Shown: positions 34,570 through 44,164, counted from the stretch's first letter. The stretch is 64,000 nucleotides of DNA from Spirochaetales bacterium (GCA_018433865.1 JAHDQJ010000013.1:1-64000); one strand, 5' to 3'. Program-made: numbers and translations. Notes: generated by a model from the sequence alone, not told the origin.

Positions 34570-35723
34570 AAACGTTTCTGACGCCGAAGCAGCGGATGTT
34601 CGATGCATACCGTGGAATCGCACATGAACGGCCACCTGTCGCTCCGGAGTTCTGGATCTACTACCCGGCTAGATTCCTGGGGACCGATCTGGTCACTTTC
34701 GAACGGGAGGTTCCGTTCCACCTCGCACTCAAGGATGTCTTCACTGCATACGCCTGCGAAGGGTGGGGAGCCCTGTTCTTGGAGCTTTCCCATCCGGAGG
34801 GTGTGGTCGATACCCGCATGAAGCGTCTTGACGACGACACCTTCGAGGAACGGACGGTGATCACCTATCATGGCAGAGAGTTCTCCAAGGCTACACGCTA
34901 CCACACACAGAATCCCTCCTGGTCAGTGGAAGCTCCGGTGAAGGACGTTGAAGCGGACCTGCTCCCTTGGATGGACTATCTGCTCGGACAGCCAGTGCAG
35001 TCCCTCGATACCCGCAAAGCCCGTACAGCCCTTGCCGAGGTCGGAAATTCCTACCTGCTCGAAGGATGGCTCGGATTCCCCTTCTTCGACTTCTATGCGA
35101 TCAACCGTCACGGATCGTTCGAGGCGGCGGTCTATGACTTCCTCGATCCTGCGTTGGAACCGGTCCTGCTCGATCTCAGGCAACGGCACAAGGAACAGAT
35201 GATCGCCCTCGCCAAGCACGCGGCAAGCACCTGCGGTATCGAGAGCTTCGTCATCGGTTGTTCATACAGTTGCGTATCCCTCCTCGGCTCACATCTGTGG
35301 CGAACATGGGACAAGCCGATGCTGATCGATGTGGTCCGTGCGATCCACGAAATGGGCAAACTCGTGCACATACACTTCCACGGAAGGACCACGGATGTAT
35401 TGGATGACCTGAGGGAGATCGGGGCTGACTGCGTCTGTCCGTTCGAACGGCCTATCGGTGGGGACATCGAAGGGTTCGATGGACTCGTCGAAGCGATGGC
35501 CCGCTTGGACGGGAAGGTTACCTTCAACGGAAACGTGCATACGGTCGATACGCTGATCAGGGGAACCGAAACGCAGGTTCGCACGGAAGTCTCACAGATC
35601 AAGGAAGCCGCGCACGCAACCGGATCTGCCCATCGCCTGATCATCGGCAGTGGCGATCAAGTCGGAAAAGAGACACCGCAAGAGAACATCATCGCGATGA
35701 TTGAAGAGGGAATGCGCGTATGA
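34563..35723 (+). CDS. Uroporphyrinogen-decarboxylase family protein
   Basis: A 386-residue URO-D-like protein, the second in this operon. It starts MVETFLTPKQRMFDAYRG and contains the barrel strands ESFVIGCSYSCVSLLGSHLWRTWDKPMLIDVV and KLVHIHFHGRTTDVLDDL. The metal-type motif is HFHG rather than HxCG. The last part, SAHRLIIGSGDQVGKETPQENIIAM, matches the family's P..TP.ENI end. It overlaps both neighbours (seven bases before, ATGA after). Subgroup differences from its paralogue argue for distinct, perhaps sequential or complexed, functions. Confidence 0.8.
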   Translation: MVETFLTPKQRMFDAYRGIAHERPPVAPEFWIYYPARFLGTDLVTFEREVPFHLALKDVFTAYACEGWGALFLELSHPEGVVDTRMKRLDDDTFEERTVITYHGREFSKATRYHTQNPSWSVEAPVKDVEADLLPWMDYLLGQPVQSLDTRKARTALAEVGNSYLLEGWLGFPFFDFYAINRHGSFEAAVYDFLDPALEPVLLDLRQRHKEQMIALAKHAASTCGIESFVIGCSYSCVSLLGSHLWRTWDKPMLIDVVRAIHEMGKLVHIHFHGRTTDVLDDLREIGADCVCPFERPIGGDIEGFDGLVEAMARLDGKVTFNGNVHTVDTLIRGTETQVRTEVSQIKEAAHATGSAHRLIIGSGDQVGKETPQENIIAMIEEGMRV

Positions 35724-38548
35724 ACGACAACACGGATCATCAGGAGAAGATCGGCATCGTGGTCTCCCATACCCATTGGGACAGGGAATGGCGGAATCCT
35801 ATCTGGACCAGTCGCTACCATCTGATGCACTTCATGGACTCTCTGATGGATCTTATTGAGCAGAATGTCGATTTCCACCATATGGTGCTCGATGGACAGA
35901 CCGTGATGATCCAAGACTACCTCGAGATGGCTCCCCAGCAGCGACCGCGCTTGGTGAGCCTCATCAAGAAGGGGAAGATCGCAATCGGTCCGTGGTACAC
36001 CTTGCCAGACCTCTTTCCCGTCGGGGGAGAGTCCCTCATCCGCAACCTGGGCAAAGGCATGGTACTGTGCAGGGAGTTGGGGTACAACCCGACGATCGCC
36101 TACACCACCTTCGGGTGGGGACAGAGTGCGCAGATGCCGCAGATCTACAAAGGATTCGGACTCGATTTCATCATCACTGCCAAATATGTGTCGCCTGAAC
36201 GGGTAGCCGACAGCGAGTTCCTCTGGAGTGCCCCCGACGGTACCACAGTGCTCGCTTCACGATTGGGAGAGGACGCCCGCGCCAACTTCTTCTTCAATGC
36301 CTATATCCCCATCAGGCATGGTATCGGGTACAAGAGCGATGCATATCGCTATCATTGGGGGAAGTCCACCGTATTCAGATCTGCATGCAGCGAGAGAGCG
36401 GATGAGGATTTCCGAACCTTGGTCGGGTCGGGTTCCTACCATGCCGATCAAGTCACCGATGGCATCATGTCTGCATGGAATGCCTATGATGCGACTACCG
36501 TCGATGATGTCAGGCTCCTGCTCTGCGGATCGGATGCTACCGAGGCATCACAGATACTCCCGCGTATCATCAAGGAAGGGCAAGAGAGCGGTATCCGTCT
36601 TGTCCACGGCTCCTTGGAAACCTATGTGGCGTTGTTGCGGGAGCGATTGGTTGCCAAGGACCTGCAGGTTGTCGAGGGAGAGCTTCGTGACGGACCGGCT
36701 GCCGCGGTCACGGGGAATGCACTCGCGGTCCGGGTTCGCAACAAACAGCTGAATGCCCTCGTGGAAATGCAGCTCACCCGATACGCCGAACCGTTGCTTG
36801 CATGGGCTGCGCAGATCGGGAGCCCTGTGGCACATGCCGATACGTTCACCCAACGTGCCTGGGAATACCTCTTGAAGGCTCACAGCCACGACTCCATCAA
36901 TGGGGTCGGACAGGACAAGAATTCCGAAGATACCGCCTACCGTCTTCGCCAAGCGAAGGAACTGGCTTCCGTGTTGACCGACAGTGCTGTCGGTGAGATC
37001 CTGAAGAGGATCGATACTGCTCCCTTCAAGCGTGATGAGACCCTCCTGTTTGTCTATAATCCGCTCAGCATGGGGCGCAGGTCGACCCTCTCCATCTCAA
37101 TGGACATTCCTCTGGCGGAACATGCCTGGACCGTATCACTGGTCGATTCGACAGGAACCAGGTATCCTGTGCAGGTTCTGGACAGGAACGAGCGACTGGT
37201 AGCGATCGATGATCCCGATGCACGACCGTGGACCTATGATTGCCAACGGATCGAAGGCCTGTTCACCACCGGTTCGCTCCCTCCTTGCGGGTGGGAAATC
37301 TACGCAGTAAGGATCGATGAGCGCTTTGAGCGCAATCGCATCTGGCCCCCTGCACGGGTGACCGAGGAAGCTTCCATCGGATACGCCGATTCCTTGGAGA
37401 ATAGATTTGTCAAGGCAACCGTACTGCCTGACGGGACGGTCCGCCTTGAGGACAAGCTCCGCGGCAAGGTCTATTCGGGGCTGCTCTCCCTTGAAGATAC
37501 CGGGGATGTCGGTGATTACTGGGTGCACAGCCCTGCCTATCATGGAAAGACAATACTCTCCACCGCCATCCAGGCACGGGTGATGCTAGGTCCGAACGGA
37601 CCGGAGGAAGGTCAACTCATCGTCGAGCTCGAGATCGATGTTCCCGCAGGTGCCGATATGGTTCACCAAGGACTGACTAACGAGGGATACCGAAGCGATC
37701 ACCTCACCAAGCTCTCAGTCACACACTCCCTCTCGCTCAGAAAGACCGAACCCTTCCTTCGGGTACGTACGAAGATCGAGAACCGTGCGAAGGACCATCG
37801 CCTCAGGTTTCGGTTGCCTTTGGGATTCCAAGCAGTGAAATCGGCTTCGATGAGTCATTTCCACCTTGATACCAGAGCCGTGGAACCTTCGGTGATTCCC
37901 GGAAGGTCGAACGGGTATTGGCCTGACATGCAGACCCATCCGATGCGCCGGTGTGTCGATGTCTCTGACGGCGTTTCAAGCCTTGCCGTACTCACCGAGA
38001 GCTTCTTCGAGTATGAGGTGGAGCGTACAGGCATGGAAAGCACCTTGGTTTTGACAGCATTCCGTTCGGTGCGGAACAAGATCTGTACCGAATACCGGAC
38101 GTACACCGACCACACCGGACAGGAGGGGGGACAATCACTCGGAACGCTTGCGTACGAGTATGCGCTGTATCCTCACGGTAACGATCCCGATGAAGTACCT
38201 GTGTTGCAGGTGGCCGACGAGTATCTGCTGGATCCGTTGGCGTATCAGTTCAGCGCTTCGGCAGAAGGCACACTTTCAGGTACACAGGGCATGCTCAGCA
38301 TCGACAATCCGCAGGTCCAGCTTTCGGCAATCATTGCTGCTGATGAAGAATCGGATATGGTCGTCCGCCTCTGGAATGCCTCCGACCAGTCGCAATCATG
38401 TACCTTGACCACATACCATCCCATTGCATTCGCAGCGTATGCTTCGCTTGATGGCACCAGCCTGAAAGATTCCATACCTGCACATGACCATTCGATACGT
38501 GTCCGTCTAGGACCTTGTGAAATCGTAACACTAGTGATTGGAGCTTGA
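35720..38548 (+). CDS. Glycoside hydrolase family 38-like protein (alpha-mannosidase fold), atypical active site
   Basis: This 942-residue cytoplasmic protein has GH38 architecture. The N-terminal metal motif is SHTHWDREW (H17, H19, D21), a middle three-helix region carries LLKAHSHDSINGVGQDKN (metal His), and large C-terminal beta domains follow. Where classical GH38 enzymes have the nucleophile in PDSFGQxxxMPQI, this protein reads AYTTFGWGQSAQMPQIY (residues about 127-141), placing F131 at the usual Asp. Either another acidic residue serves or the subgroup acts differently. No signal peptide is present. It overlaps the previous gene by ATGA. Intracellular trimming of imported mannosides is the family expectation. 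Confidence 0.85.
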   Translation: MNDNTDHQEKIGIVVSHTHWDREWRNPIWTSRYHLMHFMDSLMDLIEQNVDFHHMVLDGQTVMIQDYLEMAPQQRPRLVSLIKKGKIAIGPWYTLPDLFPVGGESLIRNLGKGMVLCRELGYNPTIAYTTFGWGQSAQMPQIYKGFGLDFIITAKYVSPERVADSEFLWSAPDGTTVLASRLGEDARANFFFNAYIPIRHGIGYKSDAYRYHWGKSTVFRSACSERADEDFRTLVGSGSYHADQVTDGIMSAWNAYDATTVDDVRLLLCGSDATEASQILPRIIKEGQESGIRLVHGSLETYVALLRERLVAKDLQVVEGELRDGPAAAVTGNALAVRVRNKQLNALVEMQLTRYAEPLLAWAAQIGSPVAHADTFTQRAWEYLLKAHSHDSINGVGQDKNSEDTAYRLRQAKELASVLTDSAVGEILKRIDTAPFKRDETLLFVYNPLSMGRRSTLSISMDIPLAEHAWTVSLVDSTGTRYPVQVLDRNERLVAIDDPDARPWTYDCQRIEGLFTTGSLPPCGWEIYAVRIDERFERNRIWPPARVTEEASIGYADSLENRFVKATVLPDGTVRLEDKLRGKVYSGLLSLEDTGDVGDYWVHSPAYHGKTILSTAIQARVMLGPNGPEEGQLIVELEIDVPAGADMVHQGLTNEGYRSDHLTKLSVTHSLSLRKTEPFLRVRTKIENRAKDHRLRFRLPLGFQAVKSASMSHFHLDTRAVEPSVIPGRSNGYWPDMQTHPMRRCVDVSDGVSSLAVLTESFFEYEVERTGMESTLVLTAFRSVRNKICTEYRTYTDHTGQEGGQSLGTLAYEYALYPHGNDPDEVPVLQVADEYLLDPLAYQFSASAEGTLSGTQGMLSIDNPQVQLSAIIAADEESDMVVRLWNASDQSQSCTLTTYHPIAFAAYASLDGTSLKDSIPAHDHSIRVRLGPCEIVTLVIGA

Positions 38549-38551
38549 ATC

Positions 38552-39754
38552 ATGACACACACACCGACCGTAGTCGTCGCAGGCCATCTGTGCCTCGACC
38601 TGACCCCGCAGTTTCCCCCGGATACCCCGACTGACATGGGAAAACTCTTCATTCCGGGCAAGCTGATCAACATGGGAAGCATGACCATCGCGACCGGGGG
38701 CCCGGTTTCGAACACAGGTATCGCGCTCTCGATCCTCGGTATCGATACCGCGCTCATGGCGAAGATCGGACAGGATTTCGTGGGGAAAGGAGTGCTCGAG
38801 CAGTTCTCCCGTCATCACGTGACTTCCTATCTGCAAGAAGTCCCTGGTGCAGATACCAGCTACACCGTGGCGTTGGTACCGAAGGGGATGGACCGCATCT
38901 TCTTGCACTGCACCGGGGCGAACGACACCTTCGATTCCGGCGACCTCGACTACGATCTGATTGCACAGGCAGATCTGTTCCACTTCGGCTATCCTCCCCT
39001 GATGAGACAAATGTACGTGGACAACGGGAAGGAATTGGTTGCCATCTTCAAGCGGGTGAAGGAGAGCGGAGTCACCACCAGCTTGGACCTTTCGTTGCCC
39101 GATCCGAACAGTGAGTCGGGTAAAGCCGATTGGCAGCGGATCTTGGAAAAGGTCCTGCCTTATGTCGACCTGTTCTTGCCCAGCATCGAAGAGTCCTCAT
39201 TCATGGTGGATAGCCAACTGTATCAATCACTGCGCTCATCAGCTACCACCACAGACATGCTGGAGCACCTGGACATCAACGACCTGCCACGGATCAGCGA
39301 ACGGTTCCTCAAGATGGGTGCGAAGATCGTGGTGGTGAAATGCGGCGTGAAGGGTTTCTCGATCCGCACCTCTTCCGCGGAAGTCCTTTCGCACATGGGG
39401 AGACTGAAACCTGCAGATATGGGCAATTGGGCCGATCGCGAGCTCCATGAAGAGAGCTTCAATGCGGAGCCGGTCGTGTCGGCTACCGGTTCGGGGGATT
39501 CCAGTATCGCAGGATTCCTCTCCTCCCTCGTGCGGGGATTCCCGATCGAGGATTCGATCAGGATGGCCTGTGCAGTCGGCGGATTGAACGTACGGGCCTA
39601 TGATGCGATCAGCGGAATCAAGAATTGGGATGAGACCCGTGCATTGGTAGCCGCAGGGTGGGAAAAGAACTGCTTGCAAGTGAGCGGTGACTACTGGACC
39701 TACGATGCCGCTAGACAGGTCTGGATCGGTCGGCACGATTCCCAAAGGAGCTGA
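38552..39754 (+). CDS. PfkB-family carbohydrate kinase
   Basis: The 400-residue kinase opens with TVVVAGHLCLDLTPQFPP and a GGPVSNTGIALSILG segment (PfkB signature 1). It ends with SATGSGDSSIAGFLSSLVRG, where D316 is the catalytic base in the anion hole. A long insert of about 60 residues (MVDSQLYQSLRSS...) enlarges it beyond the usual 300-330. It starts three bases after the GH38 stop. It likely phosphorylates a monosaccharide released by the neighbouring glycosidases or formed by the oxidoreductases; the substrate is not predictable. Confidence 0.9.
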   Translation: MTHTPTVVVAGHLCLDLTPQFPPDTPTDMGKLFIPGKLINMGSMTIATGGPVSNTGIALSILGIDTALMAKIGQDFVGKGVLEQFSRHHVTSYLQEVPGADTSYTVALVPKGMDRIFLHCTGANDTFDSGDLDYDLIAQADLFHFGYPPLMRQMYVDNGKELVAIFKRVKESGVTTSLDLSLPDPNSESGKADWQRILEKVLPYVDLFLPSIEESSFMVDSQLYQSLRSSATTTDMLEHLDINDLPRISERFLKMGAKIVVVKCGVKGFSIRTSSAEVLSHMGRLKPADMGNWADRELHEESFNAEPVVSATGSGDSSIAGFLSSLVRGFPIEDSIRMACAVGGLNVRAYDAISGIKNWDETRALVAAGWEKNCLQVSGDYWTYDAARQVWIGRHDSQRS

Positions 39755-39760
39755 ACCTCC

Positions 39761-42040
39761 ATGCACGGTATCGAGCGCTATTCGACATTCACGTTCGGGG
39801 ACATGACCGTCTCCTATCTGCTCGATACCGCAAATGGACGAATCGGTTTCTTGCTGCATCCACGATCAAAGCCCGATCGGTTGGATCAACATCGCATGGA
39901 CCTATCCGAAGTTTGTGAGGTGAGCCGCTATATCAATGGGATAGGAGCAAAAAGTCCTGCTTCCTTCCGCCTGGAACCGCTGGTTGTCTACGCTGTGGCA
40001 GGCTCGGTCCGTCAGGGCGGACTTACTGCCGGAGTGTCGCAACGTAACGATTCGAGCAGCGACAGGTGCAAGTTTGTCAGCCAGGAGGCGAAGACTGAGG
40101 GAGGCAGGACGACAGTCATCACCATTTCTCGTGATGAGACCTCGGGGATAGAATACCTGCATGCATTGACGTACTGCCAAGATGAGCGGCATGTGACCAT
40201 GCGGTCACGTTTGAGAAACCGCAGTACAGAAAACCGCATGATCACCATGGCCCACGGGGGGGCACTGGGATGCATCTCTCCGTATGCGACGTCGACCCAA
40301 GGAAATCGGTTGACGATCCATCGCATCAGGGGAGGGTGGTCGAACGAGGGGAGACGTAAAAGCGAAACGCTCGAGTCGTTGGGGTTGGAACAGTCCTGGT
40401 CGAATCACGCACTTCGGTGTGAACGGTTCGGACAAGCCGGTTCGCTCGCAAATCTCCGTTGGTTCCCTGTCGTCGCAGTGGAGGACGAGCAGGAACACGT
40501 GTTCTGGGGGTTCAAGCTCGCATGTCCGGCATCATGGCAGATCGAGATCGCCGCACAGGATGATTTCCTCAGTATCTCAGGAGGATATGCCGATCAGGAG
40601 ATGGGACACTGGTGCAAATGGTTGGACCCGAACGAGGAATTGGTCTTGCCTGAGCTCTTGGTCAGTACGGCCTACACACAGGATTTCCTTGCATTCGCCC
40701 AAAGGATTCCGCTGGCATCAAGACCACTGTCTAACGTTTCACGTCTAAGTGATCCGGTGGTGTTCAATGATTGGTGTACCGTGTGGGGTGCGACATCAGA
40801 CGCATCGGTGAGAAGATTGCTTCCTCTCTGCAAGGAAGTCGGGGCACATTACTTCGTCATCGATGCGGGATGGTATGCTGATGCACAGGGGTCTTGGGCG
40901 GAAGGACAGGGAGATTGGATACCCTCTCTGGCACGCTATCCCGAGGGGTTGGCACACACCTGTGCGATGATCCGGCAACAGGGAATCGTCCCCGGCCTCT
41001 GGTGCGAACCTGAGGCAGTCGGGCCCAAATCAAGTCTGTGGGAATGCCACGATTGGTTGCTTCACAAGGATGGGGTTCCGATCCAGGTGGGTTGTCGTCG
41101 TTTCCTTGACCTGAGAAACCATGAGGTCCTGGACTACCTTGAGCGGAAGCTGGGCACACTCATCTCTTCATGCACCTTGGGATACCTGAAACTCGATGCA
41201 AATGAGTCGGTCGGCATCGGTTGTGATGGAGTGGAATCGGCCGGTGAGGAGCTGCGGCTCCATATGGAAGGGTTGAGCAGTCTCCTCAGGCGTCTCGGGG
41301 AAAGATTCCCCGATCTGGTAATTGAAAATTGTGCGGCCGGAGGCTTGCGATTGGAACCGCACATGGTCGGACTCGCCACGATCACCTCGGCAACCGATGC
41401 GCATGAGATCATCAGCATCCCCATCATCGTGGCCAATGAGTACCATATGGCCCGACCGGATCAATTGCTGGTCTGGACCGTACTGCGCCAGGAGGACGAT
41501 CCTAGGAGGTTTCACTATACGCTCGCCTCCTCATTCCTTGGCATCATGTGTCTCAGCGGTGACCTCCCACTCCTGCATGGATGGCAGAAAGATCGTCTCA
41601 AGGAGGCCATCCGATTGCATGAAGCCTCCCGTATTCTGCGACAGGATGCCTCGATCAGGATATGGGGAGAGCCGGTACGTTCCTACCTGGAACCAAAAGG
41701 ATACCAAGCGGTGTTGTTCGTTCGCGAACACACCTTGCTCATCGTCATGCACACATTCGCCAGTGAAACGACTACATGCACCCTTCCGCTTGCACAGTAT
41801 CGTCCACAATCCATCGCATGGCAGTTCAGCGAAAGTTCACTCACGTTCGACTTGCAGTCCTCGGGAGATCTCGTCTTCTCGCATGTCCCTCCCTTCAGTG
41901 GGATGGTGGTGAGTCTTGCGCGCCGGGCAGATATGTGCGCAACACCATCGGATACGTGTACACCAGCTCATAGCCCTACATATGATCCATCTGACCAAAG
42001 TGCCCATGGAAGCAAGAATACCGTCTCCAATCCCACATGA
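39761..42040 (+). CDS. Alpha-galactosidase (GH36)
   Basis: The 759-residue enzyme has the GH36 layout of an N-terminal beta-sandwich, central barrel and C-terminal beta domain. Catalytic residues are readable: nucleophile D479 in YLKLDANES and acid/base D546 in TSATDAHEI, close to positions 478 and 548 of characterised Geobacillus AgaA. Other family features are YFVIDAGWYAD, PGLWCEPEAVG and ENCAAGG. No signal peptide is seen, so it acts on imported alpha-galactosides in the cytoplasm. It starts behind AAAGGAG six bases after the kinase stop and is the last gene of the operon. Confidence 0.93.
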   Translation: MHGIERYSTFTFGDMTVSYLLDTANGRIGFLLHPRSKPDRLDQHRMDLSEVCEVSRYINGIGAKSPASFRLEPLVVYAVAGSVRQGGLTAGVSQRNDSSSDRCKFVSQEAKTEGGRTTVITISRDETSGIEYLHALTYCQDERHVTMRSRLRNRSTENRMITMAHGGALGCISPYATSTQGNRLTIHRIRGGWSNEGRRKSETLESLGLEQSWSNHALRCERFGQAGSLANLRWFPVVAVEDEQEHVFWGFKLACPASWQIEIAAQDDFLSISGGYADQEMGHWCKWLDPNEELVLPELLVSTAYTQDFLAFAQRIPLASRPLSNVSRLSDPVVFNDWCTVWGATSDASVRRLLPLCKEVGAHYFVIDAGWYADAQGSWAEGQGDWIPSLARYPEGLAHTCAMIRQQGIVPGLWCEPEAVGPKSSLWECHDWLLHKDGVPIQVGCRRFLDLRNHEVLDYLERKLGTLISSCTLGYLKLDANESVGIGCDGVESAGEELRLHMEGLSSLLRRLGERFPDLVIENCAAGGLRLEPHMVGLATITSATDAHEIISIPIIVANEYHMARPDQLLVWTVLRQEDDPRRFHYTLASSFLGIMCLSGDLPLLHGWQKDRLKEAIRLHEASRILRQDASIRIWGEPVRSYLEPKGYQAVLFVREHTLLIVMHTFASETTTCTLPLAQYRPQSIAWQFSESSLTFDLQSSGDLVFSHVPPFSGMVVSLARRADMCATPSDTCTPAHSPTYDPSDQSAHGSKNTVSNPT

Positions 42041-42201
42041 TGCTGCATGGGGTTCTCCTCTTCTGATTCCTTCAAAACGTCTTTGTTGCTGCATACATGC
42101 TGAGCATGACCCTACGGGAACTCAGAAAAAAACCTGCTTTGGGATGATCAATTCCCATCGGTACGGAACCTTTGAGATTGCGTAGATACAAGCCTGTTGC
42201 A

Positions 42202-42213
42202 TATACTCTATCC
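42202..42213 (+). promoter_or_regulatory. Promoter-like sequence abutting the SGNH lipoprotein start (possible leaderless mRNA)
   Basis: TTGCGT (42178-42183), an 18-bp spacer and TATACT (42202-42207) lie only six bases before the ATG at 42214. No Shine-Dalgarno sequence is visible. Transcription from this box would begin at or next to the start codon, giving a leaderless message. Confidence 0.4.
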
Positions 42214-42891
42214 ATGAAGAAGAATCTGCTTGTTTTGCTGCTCGCAGTCATGCTCCTCGCTCTGCTTGGTTGTGCACAGGAGCCGACGGTGACCATGTTC
42301 AATGACCATGTGATCGCCATGTGGGCTCAAACACTCGAGCCCTATGCTGTCGATATCGCATTCCTGGGCGACTCCCGGGTTGCCTTGGCCAACTGGCAGG
42401 AAGCATATCCTGACAGAGAAGTGGTCAATCTCGGCATCGGGGGTGATATCATCGAAGGGAACATCCAGAGACTTCCGCTGCTGGAGGCTCTTGATGTGAC
42501 CCATTGCTTTCTCGCGATCGGCATCAACAACTGCAACCGGGACAATTTCTCCGCCGCATCATTCAGGACACAATACGATATCCTGCTGTCAGAACTTGAA
42601 GAGCTCGGCATCACCGTCTATGTGCATACTGCTGCCGGCCTCACCACGGAGAATTCCACGTTGAATGCCACGTTGGTCAACAGGATCAATGCCAACATGC
42701 TCGTGGCGAATGAGATCATCCGGGATCTGGCTGATGATCATGATATGGAACTCATCGACATGGCAGCACTCATGAACAACGATGACGGGACGCTCAAGAC
42801 GGAATACAGTTCGGATGGAATCCACTTTTCTGTTGCGGGGAACCAGTTGTGGTTCGAAACGCTACGACCGTACGTTGATGCGATTCCTTGA
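42214..42891 (+). CDS. SGNH/GDSL-type hydrolase lipoprotein
   Basis: The 225-residue protein begins with a lipoprotein signal (MKKNLLVLLLAVMLLALLGC, Cys20). All SGNH blocks are present: IAFLGDSRVA (nucleophile Ser), NLGIGGD, LAIGINNC (Asn) and a C-terminal SSDGIHFS (Asp-His). It is therefore probably an esterase or deacetylase anchored outside the inner membrane, perhaps removing acyl groups from glycans before import. It is followed by a structured sequence and T-run (42893-42935). The start was set by the signal peptide, because no ribosome site is evident. Confidence 0.85.
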   Translation: MKKNLLVLLLAVMLLALLGCAQEPTVTMFNDHVIAMWAQTLEPYAVDIAFLGDSRVALANWQEAYPDREVVNLGIGGDIIEGNIQRLPLLEALDVTHCFLAIGINNCNRDNFSAASFRTQYDILLSELEELGITVYVHTAAGLTTENSTLNATLVNRINANMLVANEIIRDLADDHDMELIDMAALMNNDDGTLKTEYSSDGIHFSVAGNQLWFETLRPYVDAIP

Positions 42892-42892
42892 T

Positions 42893-42935
42893 TATCAGCG
42901 AGTGAACACTCAAGATCACGTCTGATACTTTTTTT
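42893..42935 (+). terminator. Possible terminator after the SGNH gene
   Basis: TATCAG pairs with CTGATA around an internal hairpin (GAGTG, AA, CACTC), and seven T follow. The outer stem is only six bases, so the call is moderate. Confidence 0.45.
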
Positions 42936-43076
42936 AACAGTTGGACTGTCATTTCTTGGTTGGAATGGAATGTCTGTTGGTCATAATCCAGTCACATTGG
43001 TGCCGGGCATCTCTCCTCCATGAGGGCGAAGATGCTACCATACCGGAGGGATAGGAGAACAAGGTATCAAGTATGT

Positions 43077-44063
43077 TCAATAGCTCTCCCTGAGAATCAA
43101 GCGGGGAGTGACCAGATGGTGGAGTTTCTGTTCCTGATTCTTTAGGAGGGAGAGCAGTCCCTTCGCCGCGATCTCACCTGTCTCAGTGATCGATTGGGAA
43201 ATGGTACTCAAGGGAATCCTGCTCAACGCGCTTATTCTGATGTTATCATAGCCCAGGATCGATACCTGCTCAGGTATCTTGATGCCCTCTTCGACCAATC
43301 TGTTGATGATACCGATCGCAACGTTGTCGTTGGTGAGGAACAGTGATGTCGGAATCCGGTCTATATGCTCCTGCTCGATCAGACGGGGTGCAAGCTTGTA
43401 TCCGTCCTCTTGGGTCTTCACATGCGCATAGCGTTTGACCGATTGCGCATCCTCGATCTCTTCGAAGAATCCTTCCAGCCGATGCTCCACCGATTGATGT
43501 CCGAATCCAGTGATCACTAATGTCTGCTCACGCCTGTGGGTGTTCACATACCGTGCGGCAATCCTTCCTCCTTCACGATTATCGCAACAGACGAAGGAGA
43601 TATCTGGATTCTTCGGGATGCAATTAACCACAACAAAAGGGATGCCCGCATCTTGAAGCATGCGCATCGCGACGCTTTCCTCCTTGATCGGAGCGAGGAG
43701 CACTCCCTCCACACGGCTGCTGATCAGCGACCTGACCAGCTTGATCTCACGATCCTCGATCCAACGCGAACTGCTCAGCAGCATCGAGTATCCGCTGGGA
43801 GAGAGGATACGGTCGATTCCCTCCGCGATCTCGATGAAAAAGAAGTTGGAAAGCTCGTCGATGATCACCCCGATTGTCTTCGTAGGTGTTCCGGCAAGGC
43901 CTTGGGCCAGGAGACTCGGTGTGTACGAGTATTTGTCCATTATCTCATGGACTCTGTCCTGCGTCTTCTTCGACACGAGCTCAGGATGTGAAATGACCCG
44001 TGAGACCGTGGCCTTGCTCACACCCGCTTCCCTGGCGATGTCATCGATTGTCTTGAGCTTCAT
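43077..44063 (-). CDS. LacI-family transcriptional regulator
   Basis: A 328-residue repressor with a canonical helix-turn-helix (TIDDIAREAGVSKATVSRVISH) and hinge, then an effector domain (ALFLTND-like SLFLTNDNVAIGIINRL; ISQSITETGEIAAKGLLSLL). It is divergent from the second CUT1 operon. The intergenic region has two TGAAAGCGGTT(T/A)CA operators of the kind this HTH sequence class recognises. A promoter pointing at this gene (TTGACA, 17 bp, TAAGGT; 44101 down to 44073) would start transcription a few bases before the ATG, so the message may be nearly leaderless. Confidence 0.93.
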   Translation of the reverse strand: MKLKTIDDIAREAGVSKATVSRVISHPELVSKKTQDRVHEIMDKYSYTPSLLAQGLAGTPTKTIGVIIDELSNFFFIEIAEGIDRILSPSGYSMLLSSSRWIEDREIKLVRSLISSRVEGVLLAPIKEESVAMRMLQDAGIPFVVVNCIPKNPDISFVCCDNREGGRIAARYVNTHRREQTLVITGFGHQSVEHRLEGFFEEIEDAQSVKRYAHVKTQEDGYKLAPRLIEQEHIDRIPTSLFLTNDNVAIGIINRLVEEGIKIPEQVSILGYDNIRISALSRIPLSTISQSITETGEIAAKGLLSLLKNQEQKLHHLVTPRLILRESY

Positions 44064-44116
44064 GTTAAGGAAACCTTAGTCATTACCCGAAGCACTGTCA
44101 ACAAGAAAAGTTTTCA

Positions 44117-44145
44117 TTGACAAGTGGAGGAACCTGCTTTACCCT
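44117..44145 (+). promoter_or_regulatory. Predicted promoter of the second CUT1 operon
   Basis: TTGACA (44117-44122) and TACCCT (44140-44145) are spaced by 17 bp. The predicted start of transcription falls on the first base or two of the operator at 44151-44164. Confidence 0.7.
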
Positions 44146-44150
44146 ACAAA

Positions 44151-44164
44151 TGAAAGCGGTTTCA
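44151..44164. promoter_or_regulatory. LacI/cre-type operator O1
   Basis: TGAAAGCGGTTTCA is a near-perfect palindrome around a central CG, the classical LacI/GalR-family site. It overlaps the predicted +1 of the operon, so occupancy would block transcription. Confidence 0.8.
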
